From: Xenopus tropicalis
Lineage: Eukaryota > Chordata > Amphibia > Anura > Pipidae
Assembly: GCF_000004195.4 (NCBI RefSeq)
Contig: NC_030678.2
Span: 154,612,547 to 154,676,546 of the forward strand
Direction of reading: 5' to 3'
DNA length: 64,000 bases
In this document: positions 24,112 to 36,309 of the stretch, one piece after another
Numbering within the stretch: position 1 is the first letter of the stretch
Layout of the letters: every line of letters begins with the position of its first letter
Made by a program: the position numbers and the translations under genes
The notes under the pieces: model-generated
Database searches by the model: none
What the model was told of the DNA's origin: nothing
Seen by the model: only the letters and a program-made list of their open reading frames with translations

Positions 24112-24206
24112 TATGTGCGGCCAAATGTGTGCACATCCGTATAGTTGCACTCAGCAGCCATCTGTCCTTCCTGTTTTCCGTTCCGAATGGAACACTGCTG
24201 CATGAT

Positions 24207-24421
24207 TAGTGATGGGCAAAATGTTTTGCCAGGCATGGATTGACGGCGAATTTCCCCGTTTCGCCATTGGCGGATTGGTTCACGAAATGGATTAATAAAT
24301 TTGCAGTGGAAGAAGTCGCGCGTCCAAAAATTGTTGCAAGAATAGTCATGGGTGTCAAAAGAATAGTCGAAAGAATAGTGAAAGATTGTGAAGCGAAACG
24401 GGACAGATTCGCTCATCACTA
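24207..24421. mobile_element. Foldback MITE with AGTGATGGGC ends
   Basis: The left end TAGTGATGGGCAAAATG and right end TTCGCTCATCACTA are inverse with small changes. The interior has repeated AGAATAGT words. It is hAT-like in appearance, but a target duplication is not clear. Confidence 0.5.
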
Positions 24422-24755
24422 CTGTTGATGCATGGTGCTATGCGAACCATGGAGCAATTGACACCTCCTGACCAGGCTGCAGCTCTAGGGCTCCCTCAGC
24501 ACCTAGCGTCAATAGACGCAGCTCACTTGCTCCTAAAGAATCGGGTGTAGGCATCTTTTACACGCCGAACACTGAGAATTGACACTCCATTTTGATGGAT
24601 CGGATGCAGTTGCGCCCGGTGCAATGTGCACAATCCAGATGCAGTGCAGGTGCATCTGTTTCAACGCCTGCATTGCGCAAATTGACGCATAAATTGTGGG
24701 AAATAAATGTGTCAGTTGTGTCCAAAAGTGCACTTTATATGGTATCATAAGGCAG

Positions 24756-24870
24756 AATGACTTAAGGAAAACTATACCCCAAAACAATGTAGGTCTCTAT
24801 AAAAATATATTGCATAAAGCAGCCTTTATGTAAAACCCTGCTTCATCTAAATCAACCATTTAAAAAAAAA
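24756..24870. mobile_element. Partial T2-type MITE (AAGGAAAACTATACCCC family)
   Basis: TTAAGGAAAACTATACCCC followed by ATGTAGGTCTCTATAAAAAT matches the copies at 35999 and 58056. The right end is not found before the A-rich stretch at 24862. Confidence 0.6.
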
Positions 24871-25064
24871 GAAAAAAAAATGCTCATGACCATCCCAGAA
24901 GATGCACAGTGTTAAAGGATAAGTAATGCTTTAAAATAAGTGCCACCTGCTGCTCTGATGTTCTTCTAGTTAGGAAAAACATTAGAAACCTCAGATAACT
25001 TTTCTGTATATTGCAACAGTGCTTAGAATAGCACTCGCGTCAATTTAACTTCAACTTGTTTTAA

Positions 25065-26979
25065 AGGGCTACTAAACCGAAACATTGCGCCGAGTGCGAA
25101 AGTTTCGGATTCATTAAAGCTTCGGTATTGTGACTTTCCTTGGGCCGGGTTGGAGCTGCAGAGTGCCATTGACCCCTATGGGAGACTTTCCTTGGGCCGG
25201 GTTGGAGCTGCAGAGTGCCATTGAGCCCTATGGGAGACTTTCCTTGGGCCGGGTTGGAGCTGCAGAGTGCCATTGAGTCCTATGGGAGACTTTCCTTGGG
25301 CCAGGTTGGAGCTGCAGAGTGCCATTGAGCCCTATGGGAGACTTTCCTTGGGCCGGGTTGGAGCTGCAGAGTGCCATTGAGCCCTATAGGAGACTTTCCT
25401 TGGGCCGGGTTGGAGCTGCAGAGTGCCATTGAGCCCTATGGTGACTTTCCTTGGGCCAGGTTGGAGCTGCAGAGTGCCATTGAGCCCTATGGGAGACTTT
25501 CCTTGGGCCGGGTTGGAGCTGCAGAGTGCCATTGAGCCCTATGGGAGACTTTCCTTGGGCCAGGTTGGAGCTGCAGAGTGCCATTGAGCCCTATGGTGAC
25601 TTTCCTTGGGCCAGGTTGGAGCTGCAGAGTGCCATTGAGCCCTATGGGAGACTTTCCTTGGGCCGGGTTGGAGCTGCAGAGTGCCATTGAGTCCTATGGG
25701 AGACTTTCCTTGGGCCGGGTTGGAGCTGCAGAGTGCCATTGAGCCCTATGGGAGACTTTCCTTGGGCCGGGTTGGAGCTGCAGAGTGCCATTGAGCCCTA
25801 TGGGAGACTTTCCTTGGGCCGGGTTGGAGCTGCAGAGTGCCATTGAGCCCTATGGGAGACTTTCCTTGGGCCGGGTTGGAGCTGCAGAGTGCCATTGAGC
25901 CCTATGGGAGACTTTCCTTGGGCCGGGTTGGAGCTGCAGAGTGCCATTGAGTCCTATGGGAGACTTTCCTTGGGCCAGGTTGGAGCTGCAGAGTGCCATT
26001 GAGCCCTATGGGAGACTTTCCTTGGGCCGGGTTGGAGCTGCAGAGTGCCATTGAGCCCTATAGGAGACTTTCCTTGGGCCGGGTTGGAGCTGCAGAGTGC
26101 CATTGAGCCCTATGGTGACTTTCCTTGGGCCAGGTTGGAGCTGCAGAGTGCCATTGAGCCCTATGGGAGACTTTCCTTGGGCCGGGTTGGAGCTGCAGAG
26201 TGCCATTGAGCCCTATGGGAGACTTTCCTTGGGCCAGGTTGGAGCTGCAGAGTGCCATTGAGCCCTATGGTGACTTTCCTTGGGCCAGGTTGGAGCTGCA
26301 GAGTGCCATTGAGCCCTATGGGAGACTTTCCTTGGGCCGGGTTGGAGCTGCAGAGTGCCATTGAGTCCTATGGGAGACTTTCCTTGGGCCGGGTTGGAGC
26401 TGCAGAGTGCCATTGAGCCCTATGGGAGACTTTCCTTGGGCCGGGTTGGAGCTGCAGAGTGCCATTGAGCCCTATGGGAGACTTTCCTTGGGCCGGGTTG
26501 GAGCTGCAGAGTGCCATTGAGCCCTATGGGAGACTTTCCTTGGGCCGGGTTGGAGCTGCAGAGTGCCATTGAGCCCTATGGGAGACTTTCCTTGGGCCAG
26601 GTTGGAGCTGCAGAGTGCCATTGAGCCCTATGGGAGACTTTCCTTGGGCCAGGTTGGAGCTGCAGAGTGCCATTGAGCCCTATGGGAGACTTTCCCTGGG
26701 CCGGGTTGGAGCTGCAGAGTGCCATTGAGCCCTGTGGGAGACTTTTCTTGGGCCAGGTTGGAGCTGCAGAGTGATCAAAGTCAGAAAGGTTTTCCCGCCA
26801 TTTACGATTGTCCGATACGAAAATTTCGTGACTTTCGGATTGCCAATACGATATTATCATGACTATTCCGATTTTTTTGTAAGCATTTTCGTGATATTTG
26901 CGATCATCAGAAATTATCGTATCCAATCCGAATTTTTCCCATTTCGGGATTCAAACTCGTACTTTGATGAATGTGCCCC
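25065..26979. mobile_element. Probable foldback element carrying the 52-bp minisatellite
   Basis: The right arm after the array contains CGAAAATTTCGTGACTTTCG and ends TGAATGTGCCCC before TAA, like the other CG-rich foldbacks. The left edge AGGGCTACTAAACCGAAACA, preceded by TAA, resembles a shortened version of the same family end. The array would then be inside the element. The left boundary is uncertain. Confidence 0.45.
25129..26774 (-). repeat. 52-bp minisatellite, about 32 units, with 13-unit higher-order repeat
   Basis: The unit is GACTTTCCTTGGGCCGGGTT plus GGAGCTGCAGAGTGCCATTG plus AGCCCTATGGGA, 52 bp. Units ending ATGGTGAC are 51 bp. Variant sites (CCGGG/CCAGG, AGCCC/AGTCC, ATGGG/ATAGG) repeat in the same order with an offset of 674 bp, equal to 13 units of which two are short. 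Units 3-15 match units 16-28 (starts about 25234 and 25908). Recurrent small open frames here are only products of the repeat. Confidence 0.95.
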
Positions 26980-26984
26980 TAAGA

Positions 26985-29900
26985 CTCAGTTTCCTTTAAG
27001 TGGGTGGATGTCGGCCACAGCTCTATTTAATGATGTTAACCAGGTAAACGTCTTTGCCCCATTATAACCAAATATAGAATACACCCAGATGCCAGCCACA
27101 GCAACCGCAGCGGTGGGCATGTAAAGTGCAACCCAAAGGGCAAGGACCAAAAAAAGAAAATCTTTCAGTAGTGATAAAAGATCTTTAGAGCACTTCTTGT
27201 TCCTGAAGGCAGTGTTGTGCACATAATATGTAAGTGACCCAATGTACTGCTTCTATACAAAGCTATAATTCTAATGCACATCCGTATGGGACTGGAAAAG
27301 GTGCCTTTGCACAGAGCATATAGTAGAGGGGGTCATAATCAGCCATTTTATGTGCAATCATTTATGACTTAAGAATCCCCCAGAAATGGCAGTAAATTAC
27401 TTGAAAGCCATAGCAACATATCATGAACTCAAGGCTATTCAAGCCTACGGCAGACATTAACCCTCAACATTTTTGTTACCCAATTAGTTTATTTAAAAAA
27501 ATGTCATGTTTTCTTGCAGGCTTGTAATAAGCCATTAGCAACCAATAAGGCCATTAGACATGGAGCCGGAACAACATGTCAGTACCAACCAGGTACAAGG
27601 AAACAGTGGCGTTTGACTATAGAGGGGAGAGGTTGGGGACTGTGAAGCTGGGCTAGAAGTCAAGAAACAATTGGGGAGATTAGTTCTCCTTTAATACGTC
27701 AGTTTATTTTTTAAATGCAACTAAAAGAAATCTATTTTAGGTTCAGCAATGCTCAATGGCATGTCCTTCTGTACAGTAAGCAACAGGATGTCATACGTCA
27801 TTAATGCACTTATCTTACACAGTAATCATAGATACTAATTATCTAATAAGAACCGGCAAGCTTTATATGTGTATCTGTGACTTGCAGCTGTTTTATATAA
27901 AGATAATTTGATTTTAGAAATGTTCCTTTAACCTCTGGCAATACTGACTCATCCCTTTATGTCTGTAAATACATTTTTAAAATTAGATTTAAACATTTAA
28001 AGCCCTGTAATACCCCATAGACTAATAAACCTTAGTACCGTAGTAATAACCCTGTATATTTGCACTGAGACTACCATTAGAGTAATAAGACAATGATAAG
28101 AAGAAGAACAATACAGAGAGAAAGTGATTGGTGCAAATCAGACAGAACACACCAGCCAGTCACAGGCTAAAGGACTAATTCAGACCAACGTTTTTCTATT
28201 GATTGCAGTTGGCCCAATTGTCATTATGGCCAATCAGATCCGACTGCACAGAACATTAGAGCACGCAGCAGCTCATTACCACTGTAGTCTGATACAATTG
28301 CAGACAGTAGGACAATGTTGGGATGAAGGAGTTTGTAGATGAGACTTCAAGTGTTTAGTGAGTGGTTACTGGCGCTGATGGTTAAGAAGAATTATATCCT
28401 GGAGGGGGCAGACTCAGGGCACAGACATATAAAATACGGCCCTGACTACATTCTGATAGGCCCCTTGCCTTTTGGCCTCTGGGCAACAGGACTAAAATCA
28501 GGAGCACTGGGAGGGATGAATTTGTCATGGGTTCTTTGTTCTCCCAAAGTATAAATGGCTTAGAATATGTGTGAGGTGTCTGGTAATAAAAGGATAGCAA
28601 TGCATCTGTCCCAGTGTCCCCTATAAAAATCTAATTTACAGGTATGTTAAAAAAAAAAGTTAACGGTGAACCATCCCTTTAATCTCTTTATTATTGTGTT
28701 ATTTTCTGTGACGACAGAGCCGTTCATTGTATCTGTGTAGTTTAAAAGTCCAGTGGTCTTGTTTGTTCTGCCTCAGCTAAGCTCCTATGCCTCCTACTCT
28801 CACAGCTAAATCAATGACAGGGCGACCCTGGAAGGCATTCAATGCACCTTTAATATACAGCGCAGTCTCCAGCAGTGAGCACATTTGTTATGAACGTAGC
28901 AGCACATGGTCATAGAAATGGCTGTTTGGATCATTCATTTCTGTCAATTCAGTATAAACTGAGCATTCTTTCATCCCTGGCGCTGAACTACTGCTTTCAT
29001 AATGCGCCAACACTTACAGACAGCGAAAACAGAGCCATAATAACTGAATGGCTTGTGAAAGGGATAAGTCTAACCTTCCATCCTCTATGCAAAGCCCAAG
29101 GGCCACTGACTATTTGTCATGAGTGATGATTGTTAATAAAGCTTGTTTGGCTCGTGGGACCCATTATGCCTCATGCGTAACATGGATATTCTTTTGTCCG
29201 CTGTGGATAATCCAAATGTTTTAGTACCCCTCATCTTTATAGAACATATTCCTATACTTGCTGGAGACAATGCTATCAACAGTGAAAGAGATGTCTGTAT
29301 GCGGCACTTCTGTACAGAGTTCTACCAAGGGTAGTGGAGCGCAGTATGCTTGGCAGCAATATGGAGCATCATTGTTTAAAGGAGGCAATCCGAAATATAG
29401 CACAAGTGCATTAAATAAATGGGTTTTATAAGCAACAGTCTGTGGGGAAATCTGTTTGATCGCAACTGCACTTGCAGTTATAATTGACCCTTTACAGTAT
29501 ATCTGTTTGTCTATATACATATTATATATACCCAAATGTCCAAAAATGCTCTGCTGCATGGTAAAGTGATATTACTTATAAGAACAAATGACCAGCAACC
29601 ATTTTTATGTTTTTTTTTACATATATATTTATACTGGGGAGGAAGGTACTGCACTCGCAGGACTTAGGTCAAACAAATGGATTTATTAAAACCGTGCAAT
29701 TAATGTTTCGCCTGCCTCTGCAGCCTTTATCAAAGTGACAATGAGCCAAAGTGATCCCACTGATAAACCCACAATGACGTGAAAAAAAGGATAAAACAAA
29801 AAACGTGACATCATAGTGTACATGTGAAAACACCAACTGTGTATATATAAAGAATAAATTAATCATTTGCAAATTACCCTAATAAGTGTCTGGGAATGGG

Positions 29901-30670
29901 AGGGCACTTGCACACTGAGCATTCTCCTTCTTGTCCTAACAATTTCACTTCATTTGCTCATAAAGCTCATGTGACCCCTTTGGGGCGCAGAAGTGCAGAA
30001 GGCTCCTTTTCCCTATAGAAGACGCTATACTGGCCTTGCCTGGAACACATTAGGGAAACAGGACCAAGTCCCCAGACGCCATGTAGGATGTGCTGACACT
30101 GGCGTTTGGTGCATCTGTTTACTTTAATGAAATGGAAGCAATCCAAGAGAAGAGAAAACAAGATGTTCATCCTGCAGCCATACATGTGGGCAAAACTGTA
30201 CACTGTGCAAAACGTGTCCTTGATGTTGTCATGACTGATGCTAAAGTCAGCCCACCGCATATAAAGGCTTCCCTCTAATAGTCACTGCCTTTGTATTTAT
30301 TAATTATAGCCATAAACTTTACTTTAATAATACAAATAATTACAGAAGCTCTGTACATATCTAGTGGCCGACCTGTTCATCCCCAAACACAACTGTAACC
30401 AATCAAATCTATTTTATAGATACACAGCCAAGTCATTTCTGCTGCCAGATGACTGTCGGGGCGCATAGCCAAGACAATACAGAGACTCGGATGCATTAGA
30501 CTGATAATCAAAAGGGCTTTAGACACATGTTACGCATAAAAGGAACCACATCTCTGGAACAAGCTTGTCTGTTCTATTGGTGTCAGTGCACAATATTGTT
30601 GTATTGCTTCCCATATAAAGCAGCTTTTATATGACCTCCCCTTACCTTCTGCATTGTTTATCTGGTGCCA
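26985..30670. other. Intronic sequence; 28860-29230 looks unique
   Basis: No gene recognised. A T2-type right end (GGTGAACCATCCCTTTAA) occurs at 28665-28682. About 28860-29230 is repeat-free to my eye and rich in balanced words, a candidate conserved non-coding element. A phrase at 29700-29740 (AATGTTTCGCCTGCCTCTGC) belongs to the dispersed GAAAC motif. Confidence 0.35.
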
Positions 30671-30677
30671 TGCTTAA

Positions 30678-30906
30678 GGTGGCCATACACTAGCAGATCA
30701 CCAAACTGGAGACAATTTGGCCACCTGCGTGCAGGGCCAGATCGGCCAGATCAGACTGATCATACTCTGGGGCCTACAGAGGCACATCAGAACCGAATCG
30801 CATCTACGCGCTCCCCATCCAATGGGATTTTAAAATTTGCCCAGTTGATATCTAGCAGATACCTGGGCCCAAGTTGGCGGCTTTTATTGGCCTGTGTATG
30901 GCCACC
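30678..30906. mobile_element. MITE with AAGGTGGCCATACAC ends
   Basis: TTAA then GGTGGCCATACACTAGCAG on the left. The right end is GTGTATGGCCACC followed by TTTA. About 229 bp, the same family as the insertion in the CR1 relict at 1679. Confidence 0.8.
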
Positions 30907-32186
30907 TTTATATTAACACAATCAGCATACTATAAGCTGCACATGGGAATCAGTACCTTACACTTATACATTGAAGACAAACACATAAATGTCAACAATC
31001 ATGATCAATTAAGTATCATGAAAACCCATGTCCCAAACTTAATTTGAAAAAAACTGTGTCAAAGACCCCTACAAAAACTCCCAAAATTGGTACAAGGGAT
31101 AAAGTGGGTTTAAAACATAACTTTGATTTAAAGTAGTTTAAAAAGCCTGAAATAATGCAGGTGACGTGTCAGCACTTATTTTCATTTTACTTTGATTGCT
31201 ACAGAGTGACGGTATACTAAGGGACATTATACACAGCCAGCTATTACTTGGATCAATGAAAGGCATATACTGTATGTTAAGGCTACGCTGCACAGATCAC
31301 CCCTCTTCCCTTTAGCTTATGGCTTGGTGGCCTGTGACCGGAATAGGTAGGGCTTCCTTAAGTCACAGTGTGGCATGAACAATTGCATTATAAGCTGATA
31401 TTTTGAATTTACACTGCTGCTCCCAAGCCGCTTCTACCAAGCCTACTACTAATACCTGGGAATTTACCTGGAGCCATTAAATGTAACTTGCTGGGGTATA
31501 TGAAAAGTGGCAAGGGCAATACAGATTGGTGGGGACACTCATAAGTGGGGCATGAAGTCTGCTCCTTGGACCACAGAATTAATTTTTATATGTATACACT
31601 GACACAGTAGCGAGAGTGTCACATCTGTTTTTAACTTATTTGGACCCCTTATTTGGATACTGTTTTTTTTAACTATTTTAAATAAAAGCTATGTCTTAAA
31701 ACCCAGTTTCTAATTGGTACCAAAATTGGGAGTTTTTAATTGGTTAGTGGGGTTAGTGACACCGCTTTTTTCAAATTAATTGTGGGCCTGGGAGCAGGTT
31801 TCCATAATACTTAATTCATATTGTTTGTTGATATTTTCTGTTTGTTGTGATTTTCTGTGTTTTGCAAGTTTTGCACTGTTTCGCAAATCTTGTCACAGAT
31901 TCGCAAGTTTTTCAACACAACAAAACGGTTTGCCCAAGAGAAGTAACCAGTGGCGGGCGCCCTAGGCAACCTGGTTAGTTCGGCCCGCCCCCACAGCTCC
32001 AACCCCCTCCAACCGAGCGCACACACAGGGTGATGGGGTTTGCAAGGGCCACTGGCGGGAGGTACTGCACTGGGAGGAATGGGCTTGGAACTAGGGGTAG
32101 GTGAAGAGGCACCTGCCTAGGGCACAATGCTGGGGAAAGAGGGGTGCCAGGCAGGTACCTCTGCCTACCTCATGTTCCACCCCTGG

Positions 32187-32301
32187 AAGTAACCCATAGC
32201 AACCAAGTAGGAGGAATTTACTGGTCCACCAGATTTAAAGCAAAGATCTTATTGGTTGCCATGGGTTACTGCTCCTGGGCAAACTTGGCGCATTTTATCA
32301 C
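32187..32301. repeat. CCAAT-palindrome repeat, copy 3
   Basis: AAGTAACCCATAGCAACCAA on the left is mirrored by TTGGTTGCCATGGGTTACTG on the right. One of the best preserved copies in the window. Confidence 0.65.
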
Positions 32302-32994
32302 ATATGGGGGTTTGATATGAAATAACAGATTTCCCTAGTGACTGGGCAAAAATACTGGCGGCAGCAAGCAGAACAACATTGTCCTGTCTGTCCGTATCAT
32401 CTGAATTAAGATATCACGGCTATCATTAGAGGTCATTGCTTGTCAACACAGACGGATAATTTCATGATCCAGTAAACAGACATAAGTAACAATAAAAAAA
32501 AAATTGCTGCAGAGCTTGCCCTTTTTATTTACACATTTACAAGCTGTTTCAATTTGAAAGGGGACAAAGGGAAATGAAGGATCCTAATATGTATTTATAG
32601 TTATGATCGAACTGCATTGCTGCCGCATTCGAGATTGTACAAAGCAGGCCATGAAGTCGTTAGCCTGATGTACAAAGCCATCCAAACACCATGGGACTTT
32701 CAGCGGGGCTGGACAGAAAGAAACATGAAGCAATCTGAATAAATTCAGATTTAGACATTATTACGGTTTCCTAAAGCCAAATCACGTTACAATAAAATTA
32801 TCTCTAAGGCTTAAAAATAGAATAAGCTATGGCAAGAGTTCTTTGAACATTATAGGCTGGAGCCACACTTAATTGTTCATTTGGCACCCATTTTAAAAAA
32901 TAAATTCAAAGAGACAACACAGTTCCCCCCGGAAAAGTTGCACAGAGAAGAGTATCTGTTTTTAAGCTGTAACTGGCATGCTCTAATATACAAT

Positions 32995-33073
32995 TATATA
33001 TATATAGTCATTTACAGTATTACATATATTAATTATATATAACTATATATATATATGTGTGTGTGTGTGTATA
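32995..33073 (+). repeat. TA and TG microsatellite
   Basis: Alternating TA runs at 32995-33008 and 33044-33056 lead into a TG run at 33057-33071. Confidence 0.9.
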
Positions 33074-33207
33074 GCTATGTCATCAGTTATAAATCATGCC
33101 AGGGGGAATTACAAAAATTCTAAATGGCGAATTTGTCCCAATTCAAGAAAAAATGGTGGCAAAAAGAAAGTCATGTGAAAATAACATGATCTTAGAAAAA
33201 CCTATTA

Positions 33208-33559
33208 CAGGTATCAGACCCCTTATCCAGAAATCCATTATCCAGAAAGTTCCGAATTATGGAAAGGCCATCTCCCATAGACTCAATTTTAATCAAATAA
33301 TTCCCATTTTTAAAAATGATTTCCCTTTTCTCTGTAAAAATAAAACAGTACCTTGTCCTTGATCCCAACTAAGATAATGAATCCATATATTATAAGGATA
33401 TAATGAATCCTTATTGGGGGCAGAACAGTCCTATTGGGTTTAATTACTGTTTAAATAATGTTTTTAGCAGACTTTAGGTAGGAGATCCAAATTACGGAAA
33501 GACCCCTTATCAGGAAAACCCCTGGTCCCGTGCATCCTGGATAACAGGTCCCATACCTG
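33208..33559 (+). mobile_element. TA-flanked MITE (CAGGTATGGG family), single internal unit
   Basis: TA on both sides, CAGGTATCAGACCCCTTATC at the left and GGTCCCATACCTG at the right, 352 bp. One copy of the inner unit (CTTGATCCCAACTAAGATAA to CCTATTGGGTTTA). Confidence 0.85.
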
Positions 33560-33659
33560 TACCTTGAATTTTCACAGTTTAATAACTACACCCTTAGAGT
33601 TACATGACCCTGAAATTATAAAAAAAATTATCAGCCCACTAGTTTAAAATACATGTAAG

Positions 33660-34020
33660 GGACCTGCTATCCATAATGCTTGGCTTATTCATAATGTTTG
33701 GGACCTGGGGCTTCCTGGATAAGGGATCTTAGTTAGGATTAGTTAGAAGCGGCTAGCTGAAGGCTCAGGGAGGTGCACCTGAGCCTCTTTCTCCCTGTGG
33801 GGAGTTGTTGGACATATTTAATCTGTTTTATTGCTACAGAGAAAAAGGTAAAATTTAATAAAAATTATTTCCATGGGATCCCTTCTGAAAATTAGAGCTT
33901 TCTGAATAACTGGTTTGTGGATAACAGATCCCATACCTGTAGAAGAACTTAAATCTACTAAAAAACATTCAGACTTGAAATTGAGTTTCCAGATAAAAGA
34001 TCCCATACCTGGTCTCATAC
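33660..34020 (-). mobile_element. Fragments of TA-MITEs
   Basis: Two right-end pieces read GATAACAGATCCCATACCTG (ending 33939) and AAAGATCCCATACCTG (ending about 34012). A degenerate left piece lies near 33690-33730. They look like deletion remnants and come within about 130 bases of an mtus2 exon. Confidence 0.55.
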
Positions 34021-34148
34021 CTGCTAGTGCAAGTAATGCCTTTTGTGTGTCAAACAAATATGCCAACAACAACTAAATAACAGGCAACTATAGACACCAA
34101 AAACAAAAATTATACTCAATGGCATAATGTGGTTGCAATGAAGTCTAC

Positions 34149-34389
34149 CTGAGGATTCAGCATTGATAAGGCTTTCAGAAGATGCCACTTGTTCTGGAGG
34201 TGGAAGAGAGCAGGTTGAGGACCGTTGGTTTGCGGCCAGGATTCTACTTTTAGTTGATGGCAATCTGGTGACGGCACCCAAACCAAGCTGGGGCTTTAAG
34301 ATCATGGTGGATCGATAGAAACTGGGAGGAACTTCATAGTGGGAGAATGGGGGAGAAGAGAACTCTTCTTTCCTTGTTCTTTCAGCTGC
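34149..34389 (-). CDS. mtus2: mtus2 second visible coding exon
   Basis: This 241-bp exon is bounded by an acceptor ending TTACAG just right of 34389 and a donor GTAGAC at 34148-34143. It enters in phase 0, matching the end of the large exon, and leaves one base for a phase 1 junction. The 80 codons carry on from the large exon with a run of charged residues and then the MTUS2-like block EEFSSPPFSHYEVPPSFYRS, followed by KPQLGLGAVTRLPSTKSRIL. The block is strongly conserved relative to the human protein as I remember it. It is low-complexity scaffold sequence with no enzymatic domain. The exon lies between two very large repeat-filled introns. Confidence 0.92.
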
Positions 34390-34404
34390 CTGTAACAAAA
34401 AGAA

Positions 34405-35590
34405 CAGATATATATATATATTTGTCAGATATGTTTATCCAACTCATTTCATACAAAACTTTTAGTTTATTAGGCTCCACCAGTGCATGAAGGTATGTAT
34501 ACGAATATACAGAAATTATATAAGAGATGTCCTGCACACACTAAACAATGCTTTAGGATGGTATTGTCTACCTAAGAGAAACTGTATGGAATTTAAACCA
34601 TTATTTATTAATATGCAATTCTTTCCTCATATGGCACTCTATACATCATTCAACACTATACATCAAGCTAACCTCTAATCAATTCACTTTCATTACATTT
34701 CATTTGTTTATATATCAGGAGCTTCATTTGTATTTCTGAAACACCTATTGGATTAACTCCTACAAAATGATTAAAGATGCTACTGAGTTAACTAGCCATT
34801 TTATTTCTAGAAGCAGTCTCAGGCATACAGGTCACATTCTATGCTTTTAGGGGTGTGTAGGCTCTCTGTAATAGTCATATCTATTATATTTTTAATCACT
34901 TACTTTACCGATATTTTAATAATGCTAGCTGGTTCTCAAACAATACAAGATAGAATTCAAAAACTACCCATGTGAGAGTGGTAGGTAACTGCTTGACCTG
35001 TTGTTTTAAATAATCAATCATTTAATTTTGACAATAAAGTACAAACTAAAACCTGAACTTTATAGTGGAATGGAGCCTTAGCAAAATATAATATTGCATA
35101 TATTCACAAAACAAAGTCTTTTTAAAGCACAACATACAGAATAAGAAATGATCACTATAATTTAGCTAGATTGTGTTTATGGACTGTAGACTCACAGAAA
35201 GAATTTACTTTGCAGGAAAACACAATATTTTCGTTTTTGTAGGAAAATTATTATCCTAAAAGCTAAACTCTTCTTACTTAATTCTTCATAAATGTATTTC
35301 CAATTAGATGATAGGAACAACTGGAATTATATTTTTTCCCATTTTCTCTCCTAATGGAATAATAACTCAGGAAACAGCAAAGATTAAAAACTATCATAGA
35401 GACATTATGGACTATCAATTTGATATACAGCTGGAGAAAGGAGCAATGGAATTATCCATTTTCTAAAAAGTCATCAAATTTGGATACCGAGTCAGTGTCG
35501 GAAAAGGATCTACATACTCCAGTCCCAACTAATGAAAAGCAAAAAAAGCAAAGAAACGAGTCATCAAATGTCAACACTAATAGATATTAG
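34405..35590. other. Intronic sequence, nothing recognised
   Basis: AT-rich DNA just upstream, in transcript order, of the 34149-34389 exon, with a short TA run at 34409-34420. No gene or RNA gene seen. Confidence 0.4.
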
Positions 35591-35592
35591 TA

Positions 35593-35914
35593 CAGGTATA
35601 GGACCCGTAATTCAGAATGCTTGGGACCAAGGGTATTCCGGATAAGGGGTCTTTCCATAATTTGGATCTCCATACCTTAAGTCTACTAAAAAATCAATAA
35701 ACCATTAATCAAACCCCATAGGACTGTTTTGCCTCCAATAAGGATTAATTATATCTAAGTTGGGATCAAGTTCAAAGTACTGTTTTACAGAGAAAAAGGA
35801 AATCAATCTTAAAAAACTAAATTATTTGATTAAAAAGGAGTCTATGGGAGATAGACTTTCCGTAATTTGGAGCTTTCTGAATAATAGGTTTCCGGATAAG
35901 GGATCCCATACTTG
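35593..35914 (-). mobile_element. TA-flanked MITE, single internal unit, reverse orientation
   Basis: TA on both sides, CAGGTATAGGACCCGTAATT on the left and GGGATCCCATACTTG on the right, 322 bp. The middle has one unit (TTGGGATCAAGTTCAAAGTA). Confidence 0.85.
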
Positions 35915-35998
35915 TAAAGACAACAGAGCAGACAACAACGGGTACTGAATGTATCTGCTATGAATTTAAAAAGGGACATTTGTCAGTTTTGCAAACTG

Positions 35999-36300
35999 GT
36001 CTGAAGGAAAATCTATACCCCCCCAACAATGTAGGTCTCTATAAAAATATATTGCTTACAGTTCATATGAAAAACCCTGGTTCATCTAAACAAACCATTG
36101 TCTTTAAAATATACATTTTAAGTAGTATGTGCTATTGGATAATCTGGGTAATCCTAAACAGAAAGCTGCCATTTTAAGAACTGAGGGCCGCCCCCTGGGA
36201 TCATACACAAACAAACCAAGAGCACACATAGATGTTAGGTCACATTAGCCAATGAATGGACAAAGTTTTGCCTTTTTTTAGAGGTATACTCTTCGTTTAA
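35999..36300. mobile_element. T2-type MITE (AAGGAAAACTATACCCC family)
   Basis: The left end GAAGGAAAATCTATACCCCC and right end AGGTATACTCTTCGTTTAA are degraded inverses. Contains ATGTAGGTCTCTATAAAAAT and CCGCCCCCTGGGATCATAC, shared with the copy at 58056. Confidence 0.7.
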
Positions 36301-36309
36301 CTTTTTGAC

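Larger units (their letters stand above)
30910..33205. other. Intronic sequence; 32500-32870 looks unique
   Basis: No gene recognised. Around 31945-32180 there is a GC-rich repeat-like stretch (CAGTGGCGGGCGCCCTAGG). The block at 32500-32870 is non-repetitive and a candidate conserved element. Confidence 0.35.

Noticed and set aside
25061..26926. A series of 66-70 codon open frames with the same peptide
   Set aside because: They are the 52-bp minisatellite read in successive phases, not genes.
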